Below are positions 21,694-29,657 of a stretch of 33,378 nucleotides of DNA, one piece after another. This stretch comes from Anaerolinea sp. GTDB lineage: Bacteria > Chloroflexota > Anaerolineae > Anaerolineales > Villigracilaceae. The DNA lies in NCBI GenBank assembly GCA_020720965.1, contig DYNS01000003.1, positions 1 through 33,378 of the forward strand. Direction: 5' to 3'. The notes beneath the pieces were generated by a model. The model searched no databases, had not been told where the DNA came from, and saw only the letters and a list, made by a program, of their open reading frames with translations. A program made the translations under genes and the position numbers. The number at the start of each line of letters is the position of its first letter. The stretch's first letter is position 1.

Positions 21694-22595
21694 GGGTTCT
21701 CCGTGTTTGTGTTGGGTGAAGAAAAAAGCCACTGCTCCAATTTACGCCCCAGCAAGGGGTAGTGATAATCCCTCCCGCGCAGGACTTGCAAACCTGCCCA
21801 TTGCCCCAAAAGGTGATACAGCGGGCTTAAGAGCAAAACCAAACCGCTCAGGCACATCCAACCGATGCCAAAAATCAGCAGGTAGCCCAGCAAGGCATCA
21901 TCCCCGGCGCTGACAATGGGGAGGAAGGCAAAGACCGAGAGGATGTATAGAATGCCCAAACCGAGCGAGATAATTCCCCCCACTGCCTGGTACACCACCG
22001 TCTGCGCCGACTGAAAACGCAAAAACAGAGAGCGTTTGCCTTCCAGCACCCAGGCGGCGGCGGGGGCGAGAAGCCCCCAAAGGGGGAAGATGACCAGAAA
22101 ATGCCCCAGCCCCGCCACAACCGAATCCATTGCGGCTTCTGGTAGGGGCGCTTGCGGGTCGGAATCGTAGCCGAGGAAGGCTGCCAGCCGCGTTCCCAGC
22201 AGCGGGTAACGGAAATCCAGCCCCAGGGCGCACATCACCGCACCCAAAAGGGGCGGAAGGAGGTATGCCGCAAAGAGAAACAGGACGGAGAGGAACATCA
22301 ACACCATCCAAATAGCCAGAAGGGCATCTATGGAGGCGGAATCCCGTTCTGCGAAGACGCTTAGTGGCACCAGTAGTAAAGTTAGAAAGATGAGGACTAC
22401 CATGTAAACCAGTATCCACACCGTGTAGCCCAGAGAGTGATACCCGTAGGCTTGCAGGCTCTGAAACGCGGCGTAACGCGATTTTTCGCGCTGACTTGCC
22501 CACAGCGCCACCGGCAAAACCGCCCCATACCCCATGAGTAAAACCGAAAGGTGAGCCAGAACCGCCAAAATCCGTTCCTCGGTGTTCGGTTTCAT
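21690..22595 (-). CDS. Membrane protein with two DUF4870-like halves
   Basis: A 301-residue hydrophobic protein. The N-terminal half begins ERILAVLAHLSVLLMGYGAVLP, has the segment SRYAAFQSLQAYGYHS and ends RYPLLGTRLAAFLG. The C-terminal half repeats this: DSVVAGLGHFLVIFPLWGLLAP, SLFLRFQSAQTVVYQAVGG and HYPLLGRKLEQWLF. Each half has about three to four membrane segments, so the gene looks like an internal duplication of a DUF4870-type unit. The function is unknown. It overlaps gatA and the M55 gene by 4 nt each, so it is firmly in this operon. Confidence 0.8.
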   Translation of the reverse strand: MKPNTEERILAVLAHLSVLLMGYGAVLPVALWASQREKSRYAAFQSLQAYGYHSLGYTVWILVYMVVLIFLTLLLVPLSVFAERDSASIDALLAIWMVLMFLSVLFLFAAYLLPPLLGAVMCALGLDFRYPLLGTRLAAFLGYDSDPQAPLPEAAMDSVVAGLGHFLVIFPLWGLLAPAAAWVLEGKRSLFLRFQSAQTVVYQAVGGIISLGLGILYILSVFAFLPIVSAGDDALLGYLLIFGIGWMCLSGLVLLLSPLYHLLGQWAGLQVLRGRDYHYPLLGRKLEQWLFSSPNTNTENP

Positions 22596-24148
22596 AGGGC
22601 GGGTTTTACCTTGCGCCAGGCTTCGGCGGCGGTTGCCTGTTCGTAAGCGTAACCGAGGCGGAAGAGGGTGTCTTCGCGGTAATCCGGCGCGAAGAAGTGA
22701 ATGCCAAGCGGCAGACCGGCTTCATCCAACCCGGCGGGGAGCGAAATGCCCGGAACCCCGGCATGGTTGCCGGTGACGAGGAGTTGGTCGGCGTACTGCA
22801 TCAGCACCGAGTCGCCGAAGACGCCGCCCATCCGAAAGGCGGGCGAGGGGGTGGAGGGAGTCAGCAGGGCATCGACTTGTGTAAATGCCTGGTCAAAATC
22901 CTGGCGGATGAGGGAGCGAATTTTGAGGGCGCGGTTGTAATACTGCTCACTATATTGGGCAGCCGAAACGTACATGCCCATCAGAATCCGCAGTTTGGGC
23001 TGAGCGCCAAACCCCTCGGCGCGGGATTTGCGGTATAGGGAGCGCAAATCTCCGCTGCGTTCCGGGCTGCGATAGCCGTACTTTACCCCATCGTAGCGGT
23101 GTAGGTTGGAGGCGGCTTCGACCCGCGAGATAACAAAGTAAGCGGGGATGCCAAATTTGGTGTGCGGCATGGCAATCCCCTCCACAATCTCTGCGCCCTG
23201 GGCGGCGAGACGTTCGGCGGCATCGTACACTTTTTGGAGGATGGCGGCGGGCAGGGGTTGTTCGGTCAGGCTTCCGTTAGAGTCCATGTAGGTAATGCGG
23301 AAATAGTCTGGCGAGAGACCAATTTTTAGCCCACGCACGCCTTTTTCCATCTCTGCCAGGTAATCTGGCACGGGCAGGTTGGCGGCAGTGGAGTCGTGCG
23401 GGTCTGCGCCCGCCATCACTTGCAAGGCAAGGGCAGAATCGGCAACCGTGCGGCTGAGGGGTCCAGGGCAATCCAGCGAGGAGCCGAAGGCAATTAACCC
23501 ATAACGGGAGACTCGCCCGTAGGTCGGTTTGAGTCCCACCACCCCGCAGTATGCCGCAGGCAGGCGAATGGAGCCAGCCGTATCGGTTCCGAGGGAAATT
23601 GCCCCCTCAAACGCGGCAACCGCCGCCGCCGACCCGCCGGAAGAGCCACCCGGAACGTGGTCTGTGTTCCAGGGGTTGCGCGGCGCAGGCTGAAAAGCGG
23701 AAGACTCGTTGGATGAGCCAAAGGTGAATTCGTCCAGGTTTACTTTGCCCAGCACAATCGCGCCAGCCGCCTCCAGACGGTCTACGGCGGTGGCGGTGTA
23801 GGGGGCAATGAAATTTGCCAAAATTTTGGAGGCGGCGGTGGAGGGGGTATCTTCTACGGTGAAGATGTCTTTGACGGTTATCGGAACCCCGGCGAGGGGT
23901 CCTGCATCCTGCCCGGCGGCGATTTGCGCGTCTATGGCGGCGGCTTGTTTGCGGGCGCGGTCTGCCGTCAGGGTGATGAAGGCGTGGATTTTATCCGGTT
24001 CGGCTTGCGGGTCGCCTCCTACCCTGCCGGGGGAGCCATCCACTTTGGCAATGTGGGCGAGGTGGGATTCCAGCACCTCGAGGGCGGTTACCTCCCGCGC
24101 ACGTACCTTGCGGGCAATTTCCTGGGCAGAGAGTTCAAAGAATTCCAT
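22592..24148 (-). CDS. gatA: Aspartyl/glutamyl-tRNA amidotransferase subunit A
   Basis: GatA releases ammonia from Gln or Asn for conversion of Glu-tRNA(Gln) or Asp-tRNA(Asn) by GatCAB. The 518-residue amidase-signature protein has the Ser-Ser-Lys triad: Lys93 in PITVKDIF, Ser169 in VPGGSSGGSA and Ser193 in GTDTAGSIRLP, with the spacing of characterised GatA. It is about 30 residues longer than usual; part of the excess is in an acidic loop around GSPGRVGGDPQAEPD (38-52) and part around YMDSNGSLTEQP. The gene overlaps gatC by 1 nt. gatB is not in this window, so it must be elsewhere. Confidence 0.95.
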   Translation of the reverse strand: MEFFELSAQEIARKVRAREVTALEVLESHLAHIAKVDGSPGRVGGDPQAEPDKIHAFITLTADRARKQAAAIDAQIAAGQDAGPLAGVPITVKDIFTVEDTPSTAASKILANFIAPYTATAVDRLEAAGAIVLGKVNLDEFTFGSSNESSAFQPAPRNPWNTDHVPGGSSGGSAAAVAAFEGAISLGTDTAGSIRLPAAYCGVVGLKPTYGRVSRYGLIAFGSSLDCPGPLSRTVADSALALQVMAGADPHDSTAANLPVPDYLAEMEKGVRGLKIGLSPDYFRITYMDSNGSLTEQPLPAAILQKVYDAAERLAAQGAEIVEGIAMPHTKFGIPAYFVISRVEAASNLHRYDGVKYGYRSPERSGDLRSLYRKSRAEGFGAQPKLRILMGMYVSAAQYSEQYYNRALKIRSLIRQDFDQAFTQVDALLTPSTPSPAFRMGGVFGDSVLMQYADQLLVTGNHAGVPGISLPAGLDEAGLPLGIHFFAPDYREDTLFRLGYAYEQATAAEAWRKVKPAL

Positions 24149-24468
24149 TATTTCAAATCCTGGTGTGGAATTTCCGGCACGACAATATAACCATCTGCCA
24201 CTTCTGGCGCGGTGCGTAACAGGCGGGCGGGGTTAGGGTGGCGGAGAATCTCGTCCTCCCGCAGGGCAGGGGAGGCGGCGGGGGGGTACGAAACGCCATG
24301 CGAGGCGGCGGGGGTTTGGGGGTCCAGGGGAATGGCTTGCAGTTCGTGAATGGCTTTGAGTTGGTTGTTCAATTGCTTTCGCAGGTATTCCGCTTCTTCG
24401 GCGGTGAGTTCCAGCGCGGCAAGTTCCACAAGGTGAGTAAACAGTTCGGGGGTAATTTCTTCGCTCAT
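24148..24468 (-). CDS. gatC: Aspartyl/glutamyl-tRNA amidotransferase subunit C
   Basis: The small subunit that holds GatA and GatB together. The 106-residue protein has the standard N-terminal helices (HLVELAALELTAEEAEYLRKQL), the LKAIHELQAIPLD turn and the C-terminal LREDEILRHPNPARLLRTAP and GYIVVPEI. It is the first gene of a minus-strand operon extending through gatA to miaA. A GGAG ribosome site lies just before the ATG. Its promoter region is shared with the divergent threonine-leader operon. Confidence 0.93.
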   Translation of the reverse strand: MSEEITPELFTHLVELAALELTAEEAEYLRKQLNNQLKAIHELQAIPLDPQTPAASHGVSYPPAASPALREDEILRHPNPARLLRTAPEVADGYIVVPEIPHQDLK

Positions 24469-24490
24469 GGCTCCATCCTTTCGGGTCGGG

Positions 24491-24496
24491 ATTATA
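24491..24496 (-). promoter_or_regulatory. -10 box of the gatC operon
   Basis: A consensus TATAAT at 24496-24491 on the minus strand, 22 nt before the gatC ATG. No convincing -35 is seen at the usual distance. Transcription would start near 24484. Confidence 0.5.
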
Positions 24497-24521
24497 CCCC
24501 GGATGGATTTGAATCATTTTC

Positions 24522-24550
24522 TTGACGATACCGCCTGCGGGTGGTATCCT
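24522..24550 (+). promoter_or_regulatory. Promoter of the threonine-leader operon
   Basis: TTGACG (24522-24527), a 17-bp spacer and TATCCT (24545-24550). A GTG at 24558 lies exactly 7 nt after the -10 and the ATG at 24561 follows directly, so translation of the leader probably begins at the very 5' end of the mRNA. Confidence 0.6.
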
Positions 24551-24560
24551 TGCGCCCGTG

Positions 24561-24650
24561 ATGAACCCAACCCTGATTGTTGACACCAATACCACTACTA
24601 CCACCCGCTCCCGTCTGGCTGCGGGGCTTTGGTGTTCAGGGAAAGCGTAA
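24561..24650 (+). CDS. Threonine-rich leader peptide
   Basis: A 29-codon open frame starting MNPTLIVDTNTTTTTR and ending LWCSGKA. It has seven Thr codons, five of them consecutive (24591-24605), after a short Leu-Ile-Val stretch. It lies between a promoter and an intrinsic terminator, upstream of an aminotransferase gene, the textbook position of an attenuation leader; the E. coli thr leader is likewise Thr-rich. No ribosome site precedes it and the start codon falls at the predicted transcription start (GTG 24558 or ATG 24561), so it is probably leaderless. It would sense charged Thr-tRNA. The Thr run is directly visible; regulation is inferred. Confidence 0.7.
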   Translation: MNPTLIVDTNTTTTTRSRLAAGLWCSGKA

Positions 24651-24698
24651 GCGGCAAAAGCCGCAGACGCGCAAAACTGGCAAGCCAACGCCCCGAAG
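24619..24698 (+). promoter_or_regulatory. Possible antiterminator pairing in the threonine leader
   Basis: CTGCGGGGCTTTGG (24619-24632, inside the leader frame just after the Thr run) can pair with CCAACGCCCCGAAG (24685-24698, the 5' side of the terminator) at 12 of 14 positions. The same segment can also pair with CCCGC at 24604-24608, at the end of the Thr run, or with AAAGCCGCAG after the stop codon (24657-24666). A small GCGGC/GCCGC hairpin lies at 24651-24664. Competing folds exist, so the switch order is uncertain. Confidence 0.5.
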
Positions 24699-24716
24699 CC
24701 TTCGGGGCGTTTTTTT
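24688..24716 (+). terminator. Leader terminator upstream of the aminotransferase gene
   Basis: A perfect 10-bp stem ACGCCCCGAA/TTCGGGGCGT with a 3-nt loop, followed by TTTTTT. It lies 25 nt before the aminotransferase start and downstream of the promoter, so it must be conditional. Confidence 0.88.
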
Positions 24717-24741
24717 ATACCGACTCACAAGGAGAAATCAA

Positions 24742-26046
24742 ATGAATATTTCACACGAAACCCCTGTATACGCCGTGCCGGATGCCAACCTGACCCCCGT
24801 TAGTGGGCATTTGCATGACCTGATGGACATTCCGCCCTCACGCATGTTCCTCATCAACAAGTCGCTCAAGGTCTATCAGCAGAACAACCCCGGCGCACCG
24901 GTGTATGATGCCTCGCAGGGCGATGGCGGCGCATCCCTACCGGGGGTTCCCAAAGCCCTTTTGGAACGCGCCAATCAGTTGCAGATAGAACATGGCACTT
25001 CCTACGATATGCCCTTCGGCACCGAAGCCTACCGCAAATCGGTGGTGGAGCAGTATTGGAAGTTGGATGCCGGGCTGGGTGTGGGTCCCGCCAACGTGCT
25101 GGGTACCAGCGGCGGGCGGGATGCCCTCATCAAAGCCTACCAGGCGATGATGGCGCTTGGCTATGGGCGGCAAGGCGATGTGGTCATGGTTTCCCGCGTT
25201 CCCTGGATTTCGTATAACTGGGGTCCTTACGGCGTAGGCGCAAACGTCCTGTGGACTCCCGGCGACCCGGCGCAGGGTTGGGCATATTCCGAGGATGCCA
25301 TTCGCGCCAGTGTGGCGTTTGCCGCCCAAAGCGGGCGCAAGGTGGCGGGCTTGGTCATCACCAATCCCGATAACCCCACCGGCTTAACCATCCCGGTAGA
25401 AAAGCAGGTTTCGCTGGCAAAGGCGGCATTGGAAGCCGGGGTTGCCTATGTGCTGTTCGACTGGATGTATCACTATGTGACCGATGAAAGCCCGATGGAC
25501 CTCAATACCTTCCTGCCGCACTTCAGCGCGGAAGAACGCAAACGCCTGATGTTTTTGGATGGCATTACCAAAAGCCTGGGCGGTTCCAACATCCGCAACT
25601 GTCATCTCATTGCGGATGAGAGCGTGATTAAGTTCACGGTTGCGCGGTCTTCTCATGGGGTCATTCCCACCTTTTACTCGTTGGCAGTGGCGATGGCGGC
25701 TTACGAAATTGGCTACCTGGAAGCGGCAAAGACCATCATCGAGCCGACCAACGCCAGCCGGGTGGTGTTGAAGGAACTGCTGGCAAAGAGCGGTTTGCAG
25801 CACATCATCGGCAAGGGCTATTACGCCTTCATCAACGTTGGGGAATACATCCGCGCCAAGGGCTGGCAAGATACCGAGCCGCTTGGTCAATACCTGGCAG
25901 AAAACTTTGGGGTTGCGGTTGTGCCGGGAGCCTTCTTCTCCCCCTTTGATGGTGATTGGATTCGCTTCTCCTACGCCACCCCCGTTCAGCGCACCCAGGG
26001 CGCATGGGAGCGGCTTATGGCAGGGTTAGAGTCTCTTAAGGGCTAA
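24742..26046 (+). CDS. PLP-dependent aminotransferase, class I/II, unknown substrate
   Basis: A 434-residue fold-type I aminotransferase. Visible landmarks are the cofactor-phosphate region LGTSGGRDALIKAYQAMM, GLVITNPDNPTGLTIP with the PLP-ring contacts (Asn, Pro), LFDWMYHYVTD and the Schiff-base lysine in FLDGITKSLGGSNIRNCH. The C-terminus has VPGAFFSPFDGDWIRFSYATP, with the Arg that binds the substrate carboxylate. The start is ATG 24742, with AAGGAG upstream; the open frame continues upstream but through the leader terminator. It is 5 nt from the ligase-peptidase fusion gene. The Thr-rich leader suggests a product related to threonine or its derivatives; this is an inference. Confidence 0.85.
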   Translation: MNISHETPVYAVPDANLTPVSGHLHDLMDIPPSRMFLINKSLKVYQQNNPGAPVYDASQGDGGASLPGVPKALLERANQLQIEHGTSYDMPFGTEAYRKSVVEQYWKLDAGLGVGPANVLGTSGGRDALIKAYQAMMALGYGRQGDVVMVSRVPWISYNWGPYGVGANVLWTPGDPAQGWAYSEDAIRASVAFAAQSGRKVAGLVITNPDNPTGLTIPVEKQVSLAKAALEAGVAYVLFDWMYHYVTDESPMDLNTFLPHFSAEERKRLMFLDGITKSLGGSNIRNCHLIADESVIKFTVARSSHGVIPTFYSLAVAMAAYEIGYLEAAKTIIEPTNASRVVLKELLAKSGLQHIIGKGYYAFINVGEYIRAKGWQDTEPLGQYLAENFGVAVVPGAFFSPFDGDWIRFSYATPVQRTQGAWERLMAGLESLKG

Positions 26047-26051
26047 GAATT

Positions 26052-28868
26052 ATGACCTATAACCCTCAACAATTTGCAGAAAAATACAAACTCGCCCTGC
26101 AAACCGCCGAAAAACAAAACCCCAACGGCGGACTAAACGGCTACGAGTTGGAATGGAACCTGCTGGACGAGCAGTTCCGCCCCCTGCTGACGGTTGGCTC
26201 TGGACCCGCCCAACAATCCTTTGTAGATTACCTCCGCGCCGAATGCCTGCCCTCCTGGCTGGCGAACTTCTCGCAGTTGGAAGTCTTTCACTGGATGGTG
26301 GAATTTGCCAGCCGCCCCTACTTCTCCCCGCGTGGCGCGGCATACGAAGCCCGCCTGCTGGAGGGCATTCTGATGAATGCCCTCTCCCGCGCCGGAAAAC
26401 ATTTTGACGAGCGTCTCTTCTATTGGCACGGCAACCTACTCTTCCTCACCAACATCAGCCACACCAGCATCCCCGGCAACTGGGCAATTGCCAAACGCCG
26501 CTACCTGGAACGCTGCGTAGATTTATACGGCGACACCCTCGCCACCGCCGGAATCCACATCAACCTCTCTCTGCCAGAAACCTTGCTCTCCTGGGACTTC
26601 ATGCACCTGCCTGCCTCCGAGCGCGGCGACAAACACTTTGACGATTACAAATCCGAGTTCTACATCACCGCCACCCGGCTCTTACGCGCCTTCTCCAGCC
26701 TCTTCATCGCCACCAGCGCCAGCACCCCCATGCGTGCCGAAGTCCGCAACGGCAGACCCGTCCTTGTCATCACCGAAGATGACTCCGTCCGCAACCTCAC
26801 CTTCCCCAACCCGGTAGAAATGGACCTGCCCGACCTCTACCGCAGTTACAACGACTACCTCCAAATCTCTTACGACCTGGTGCGGCGCGGCGTGCGCTTT
26901 GGCAACAATAACTGGACCCCCGTCCGCGCCCGCTCCTTTGCCGAACCAGTGGAAAGGCTCATCTCCACCACCAGCGGTCAGTTGGACGAGCTCTACGCGC
27001 GTGGCTTGTACTCCATCGGCGAGGAAACCCCGGCAGAAGAGATGGCGCGTCAGATTGAAAAACAAAACCTGATGGCGCGAATCAACCTGCCTATGGGGCG
27101 GGTTGAAATCCGCACCGATGACGGCGGCAACCCCCTGGAAGTGGACATCGCCAATCTCACCCTCAAGCAGCTCCTGCTCCTACGCTTCTACGCCGACCCC
27201 ATCTTCGCCCGCTCCTTCCGCTATGACCGGGAAGACATCCCCCGCGCCCGCGCCAACGAGCGTCTCGCCGCCCAACACGGCTTACGCGCCGACATCGAAA
27301 ACCCCCTCACCGGCAAACCCATTTCCATGCGCGCCTTCCTGCAATGGACTCTGGACGAACTGCGCCCCCTGGCAGAAGCCCTGGGCGTGTGGGAAGACCT
27401 GACCCCCCTGCTGGAGATGGCAAAAGGAGCCCCCAACACCGCCGAGAAAATCCGCGCCCGGCTGCGCCGCCAACTCAACGGCGGCGATGAAGTCCCCGCC
27501 TCCGTGCTGCGCGAAATGGCGCTGGAACGCGAATATCAGGTACGCGCCGATGTGGAAAAAATCGCCGCCCGCGCCGCCCAACTCAACGGCGACTCGGAAA
27601 AGCTGGGCGAACTGCTCCAGCACGCCCGCGAAGATGCCCGCAACGACTCTGCCTTGCCGGTACGCTTCCGCGCCTCCTCCGGCATCACCCTGGAAAGCGA
27701 ATACCCCAACAAAACCGCTGAAATCCTCGACCTCGCCCAACACCTCATCCGCATCCCCAGCGTCACCGCCTGCCCGGAAGAACGCCTAGAAGAAGTTCAC
27801 CGCGCCGGAACCTTTGTATACGACTACCTGCGCGGTCATGGGCTGGAAGTGCGCTATTTTGACGGAAAGTACCCGGCCGTGTACGCCAAATTCCCCTCCG
27901 GCAAAAGCCAGGGCAGCATCCTCCTCACCGGTCACTTTGACGTGGTGGAACCCGAACCAGACGACAGCCAATTTACCCCGCGCATCGAAGGCGATTATCT
28001 TTACGGGCGCGGCGCAGCAGATATGAAAACCGTAGTCGCCACCTACCTGGTCTGGATGAAGGACACCCTCAAAGCCGGAGCGCCCTACCCCAACATCACC
28101 CTTATGCTGGTGGGCAACGAAGAAAACGGCGAAGCCGAAGCAATGGGCACGCCCTTTGTGCTAAACCTTCTCAGCGAGGAGCAAGGCGCACCCTGCACTC
28201 CGGCGCTCTTCATCGCCGGGGAACGCACCGGCGAAAAGGGCAACGAACTCTTTGGCGAAATTTGTGTGGAAAACCGGGGCGTGATGCGCTTTGACGTTAT
28301 CGCACGCGGAACAAAGGGGCACAGCGGGGTGGCCGGCGCCGGGGATTTGAGCGAGAAGCTCATCACCGCCCGCGCCGCCCTGAACCAGATTTTTGCCAAG
28401 CACCTCACCCTCAAAGCGGCGGATGGCTGGCAGTCCCAGGCAAAATTCCCTTTCATCAGCGTTGGCACGCCGGGCGTGTACAATGTTACCGCCGCACAGG
28501 GCGTTTTGGGCGTGGAAATCCGCCCCATCCCCCAGGATGACACCTCCGCGCTGCGGGCGGAAGTGGAAGCCTACTGCGCCGAAAACGGTCTGGAAGCCCA
28601 ATTCTCGGTCATGGAAAACGGAGTCGCCTGCTCGCCGGAGAACCCCGCCTTGCTGGCTCTCATCCAAGCCGTGCGCCAAACCTCCGGCGAGGAACCGCGC
28701 ATTGGCAAAAAACTGCCCGGAACCAGCGCCCGCTTCGCGCCGGGAGGGCAGGCAGTCGTTTGGGGCCAGAGTGGGATTGGACCGCATGCCAAAAACGAAT
28801 CGCACTACATCCCCAGTATCGAGCCGTATTACAAAGCGCTTAACGCGCTGGCAAAGTTGTGGCAATAA
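26052..28868 (+). CDS. Fusion of glutamate-cysteine ligase-like (GCS2) domain and M20 zinc peptidase/deacylase
   Basis: A 938-residue two-enzyme protein. The N-terminal part (about 10-430) resembles GCS2 carboxylate-amine ligases: GYELEWNLLD (about 30-39, Mg/ATP contacts), AGIHINLSLP, and MGRVEIRTDDGGNPLEVDIAN. A helical, charged stretch (about 430-550) links it to the M20 domain (about 555-938): LTGHFDVVEPEPDD with the His and Asp, YGRGAADMKT with the bridging Asp, GNEENGE with the base Glu, AGERTGEKG, KGHSGVAGAG and the last metal His in PHAKNESHYIP. All catalytic residues appear present in the M20 part. Ligases make an amide while M20 enzymes cut amides or deacylate, so the pair suggests a protect-modify-deprotect pathway with the co-transcribed aminotransferase. 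The substrate is unknown. Confidence 0.85.
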   Translation: MTYNPQQFAEKYKLALQTAEKQNPNGGLNGYELEWNLLDEQFRPLLTVGSGPAQQSFVDYLRAECLPSWLANFSQLEVFHWMVEFASRPYFSPRGAAYEARLLEGILMNALSRAGKHFDERLFYWHGNLLFLTNISHTSIPGNWAIAKRRYLERCVDLYGDTLATAGIHINLSLPETLLSWDFMHLPASERGDKHFDDYKSEFYITATRLLRAFSSLFIATSASTPMRAEVRNGRPVLVITEDDSVRNLTFPNPVEMDLPDLYRSYNDYLQISYDLVRRGVRFGNNNWTPVRARSFAEPVERLISTTSGQLDELYARGLYSIGEETPAEEMARQIEKQNLMARINLPMGRVEIRTDDGGNPLEVDIANLTLKQLLLLRFYADPIFARSFRYDREDIPRARANERLAAQHGLRADIENPLTGKPISMRAFLQWTLDELRPLAEALGVWEDLTPLLEMAKGAPNTAEKIRARLRRQLNGGDEVPASVLREMALEREYQVRADVEKIAARAAQLNGDSEKLGELLQHAREDARNDSALPVRFRASSGITLESEYPNKTAEILDLAQHLIRIPSVTACPEERLEEVHRAGTFVYDYLRGHGLEVRYFDGKYPAVYAKFPSGKSQGSILLTGHFDVVEPEPDDSQFTPRIEGDYLYGRGAADMKTVVATYLVWMKDTLKAGAPYPNITLMLVGNEENGEAEAMGTPFVLNLLSEEQGAPCTPALFIAGERTGEKGNELFGEICVENRGVMRFDVIARGTKGHSGVAGAGDLSEKLITARAALNQIFAKHLTLKAADGWQSQAKFPFISVGTPGVYNVTAAQGVLGVEIRPIPQDDTSALRAEVEAYCAENGLEAQFSVMENGVACSPENPALLALIQAVRQTSGEEPRIGKKLPGTSARFAPGGQAVVWGQSGIGPHAKNESHYIPSIEPYYKALNALAKLWQ

Positions 28869-28913
28869 GCCTGTTTCCCACAAGTGATGGATTTTGCGGC
28901 AAACCTCAACCTT

Positions 28914-28950
28914 CGCCCTCCCCCACCGGGGGAGGGCGACATTCTTTTAT
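28914..28950 (+). terminator. Probable terminator after the ligase-peptidase fusion gene
   Basis: An 11-bp perfect stem CGCCCTCCCCC/GGGGGAGGGCG with a 3-nt loop, followed by ACATTCTTTTAT. The T-tract is offset and weak. It overlaps the end of the convergent PPK2 gene. Confidence 0.6.
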
Positions 28951-29657
28951 ACCTTCAACGCCTGGCGCAGCCGGCTGGCAACCGCCCGCATAATTTTGAT
29001 GCGGGCAAAATACTTGTCGTTGGCTTCCACCAGTACCCAGGGCGCGGAGGGAGTGCTGGTTTTGAGCAGCATTTCTTCGGCGGCGGTGATGTAATCTTCC
29101 CATTTGCCCCGGTTGCGCCAGTCTTCATCCGTAATCTTCCAAGATTTGTAATGAATCCGTTCCCGCTCTTGAAAGCGGGCAAGCTGCTCTTCGTTGCTAA
29201 TGTGCAGCCAAAACTTTAGCACGACCATGCCAAAATCGGTCAGTTGGCGCTCAAACTGATTAATCTCGCCGTAGGCTCGCTTCCAGGCACCTTCGCTGCA
29301 AAAGCCTTCCAGGCGCTCCACCAGCACCCGCCCATACCAGGAGCGGTCAAAAATGGCAATCTGCCCCTGCTCTGGCAGCCGCCGCCAAAAGCGGTACAGG
29401 TAGTGATGGGTTTTATCCTCCCCGCTGGGGGCGGAGATGGGCCAAACCACGTAGCCGCGTGGGTCGATTCGCTCGGTAAGCCGTTTGATGCTGCCGCCTT
29501 TCCCGGCGGCATCCATCCCCTCAAATACCATGACAACCGGCAGTTTTTGTTGGTAAACCTGAAAAGCCAGTTGGTGCAGTTCGGTTTGCAGGGCGGCTTT
29601 TTGTTTTTCGTATTCGCTGCGCTCCAGGCGCAGGTTCAGATTCAGGCGCTCAAGCAT
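28947..29657 (-). CDS. Polyphosphate kinase 2 family protein, catalytically intact (PPK2-b)
   Basis: A 236-residue PPK2-family phosphotransferase, which moves phosphate between polyphosphate and nucleotides. It has the complete Walker A FEGMDAAGKGG (Asp49, Lys53), ERIDPRGYVVWPI, the Walker B/lid IFDRSWYGRVLVERL (Asp104, Arg105), KFWLHISNEEQLARF and a C-terminal PWVLVEANDKYFARIK. Its start overlaps the stop of the upstream PPK2 gene by 8 nt, so the two are probably coupled. Together the two proteins total 495 residues, the size of two-domain polyphosphate:AMP phosphotransferases. The nucleotide acceptor (AMP, ADP or GDP) cannot be decided from sequence. Confidence 0.9.
   Translation of the reverse strand: MLERLNLNLRLERSEYEKQKAALQTELHQLAFQVYQQKLPVVMVFEGMDAAGKGGSIKRLTERIDPRGYVVWPISAPSGEDKTHHYLYRFWRRLPEQGQIAIFDRSWYGRVLVERLEGFCSEGAWKRAYGEINQFERQLTDFGMVVLKFWLHISNEEQLARFQERERIHYKSWKITDEDWRNRGKWEDYITAAEEMLLKTSTPSAPWVLVEANDKYFARIKIMRAVASRLRQALKV

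Noticed and set aside
24577..24741. 55-codon N-terminal extension of the aminotransferase
   Set aside because: It overlaps the leader frame in another phase and runs through the terminator hairpin; the ATG at 24742 has an AAGGAG site and begins the conserved protein.
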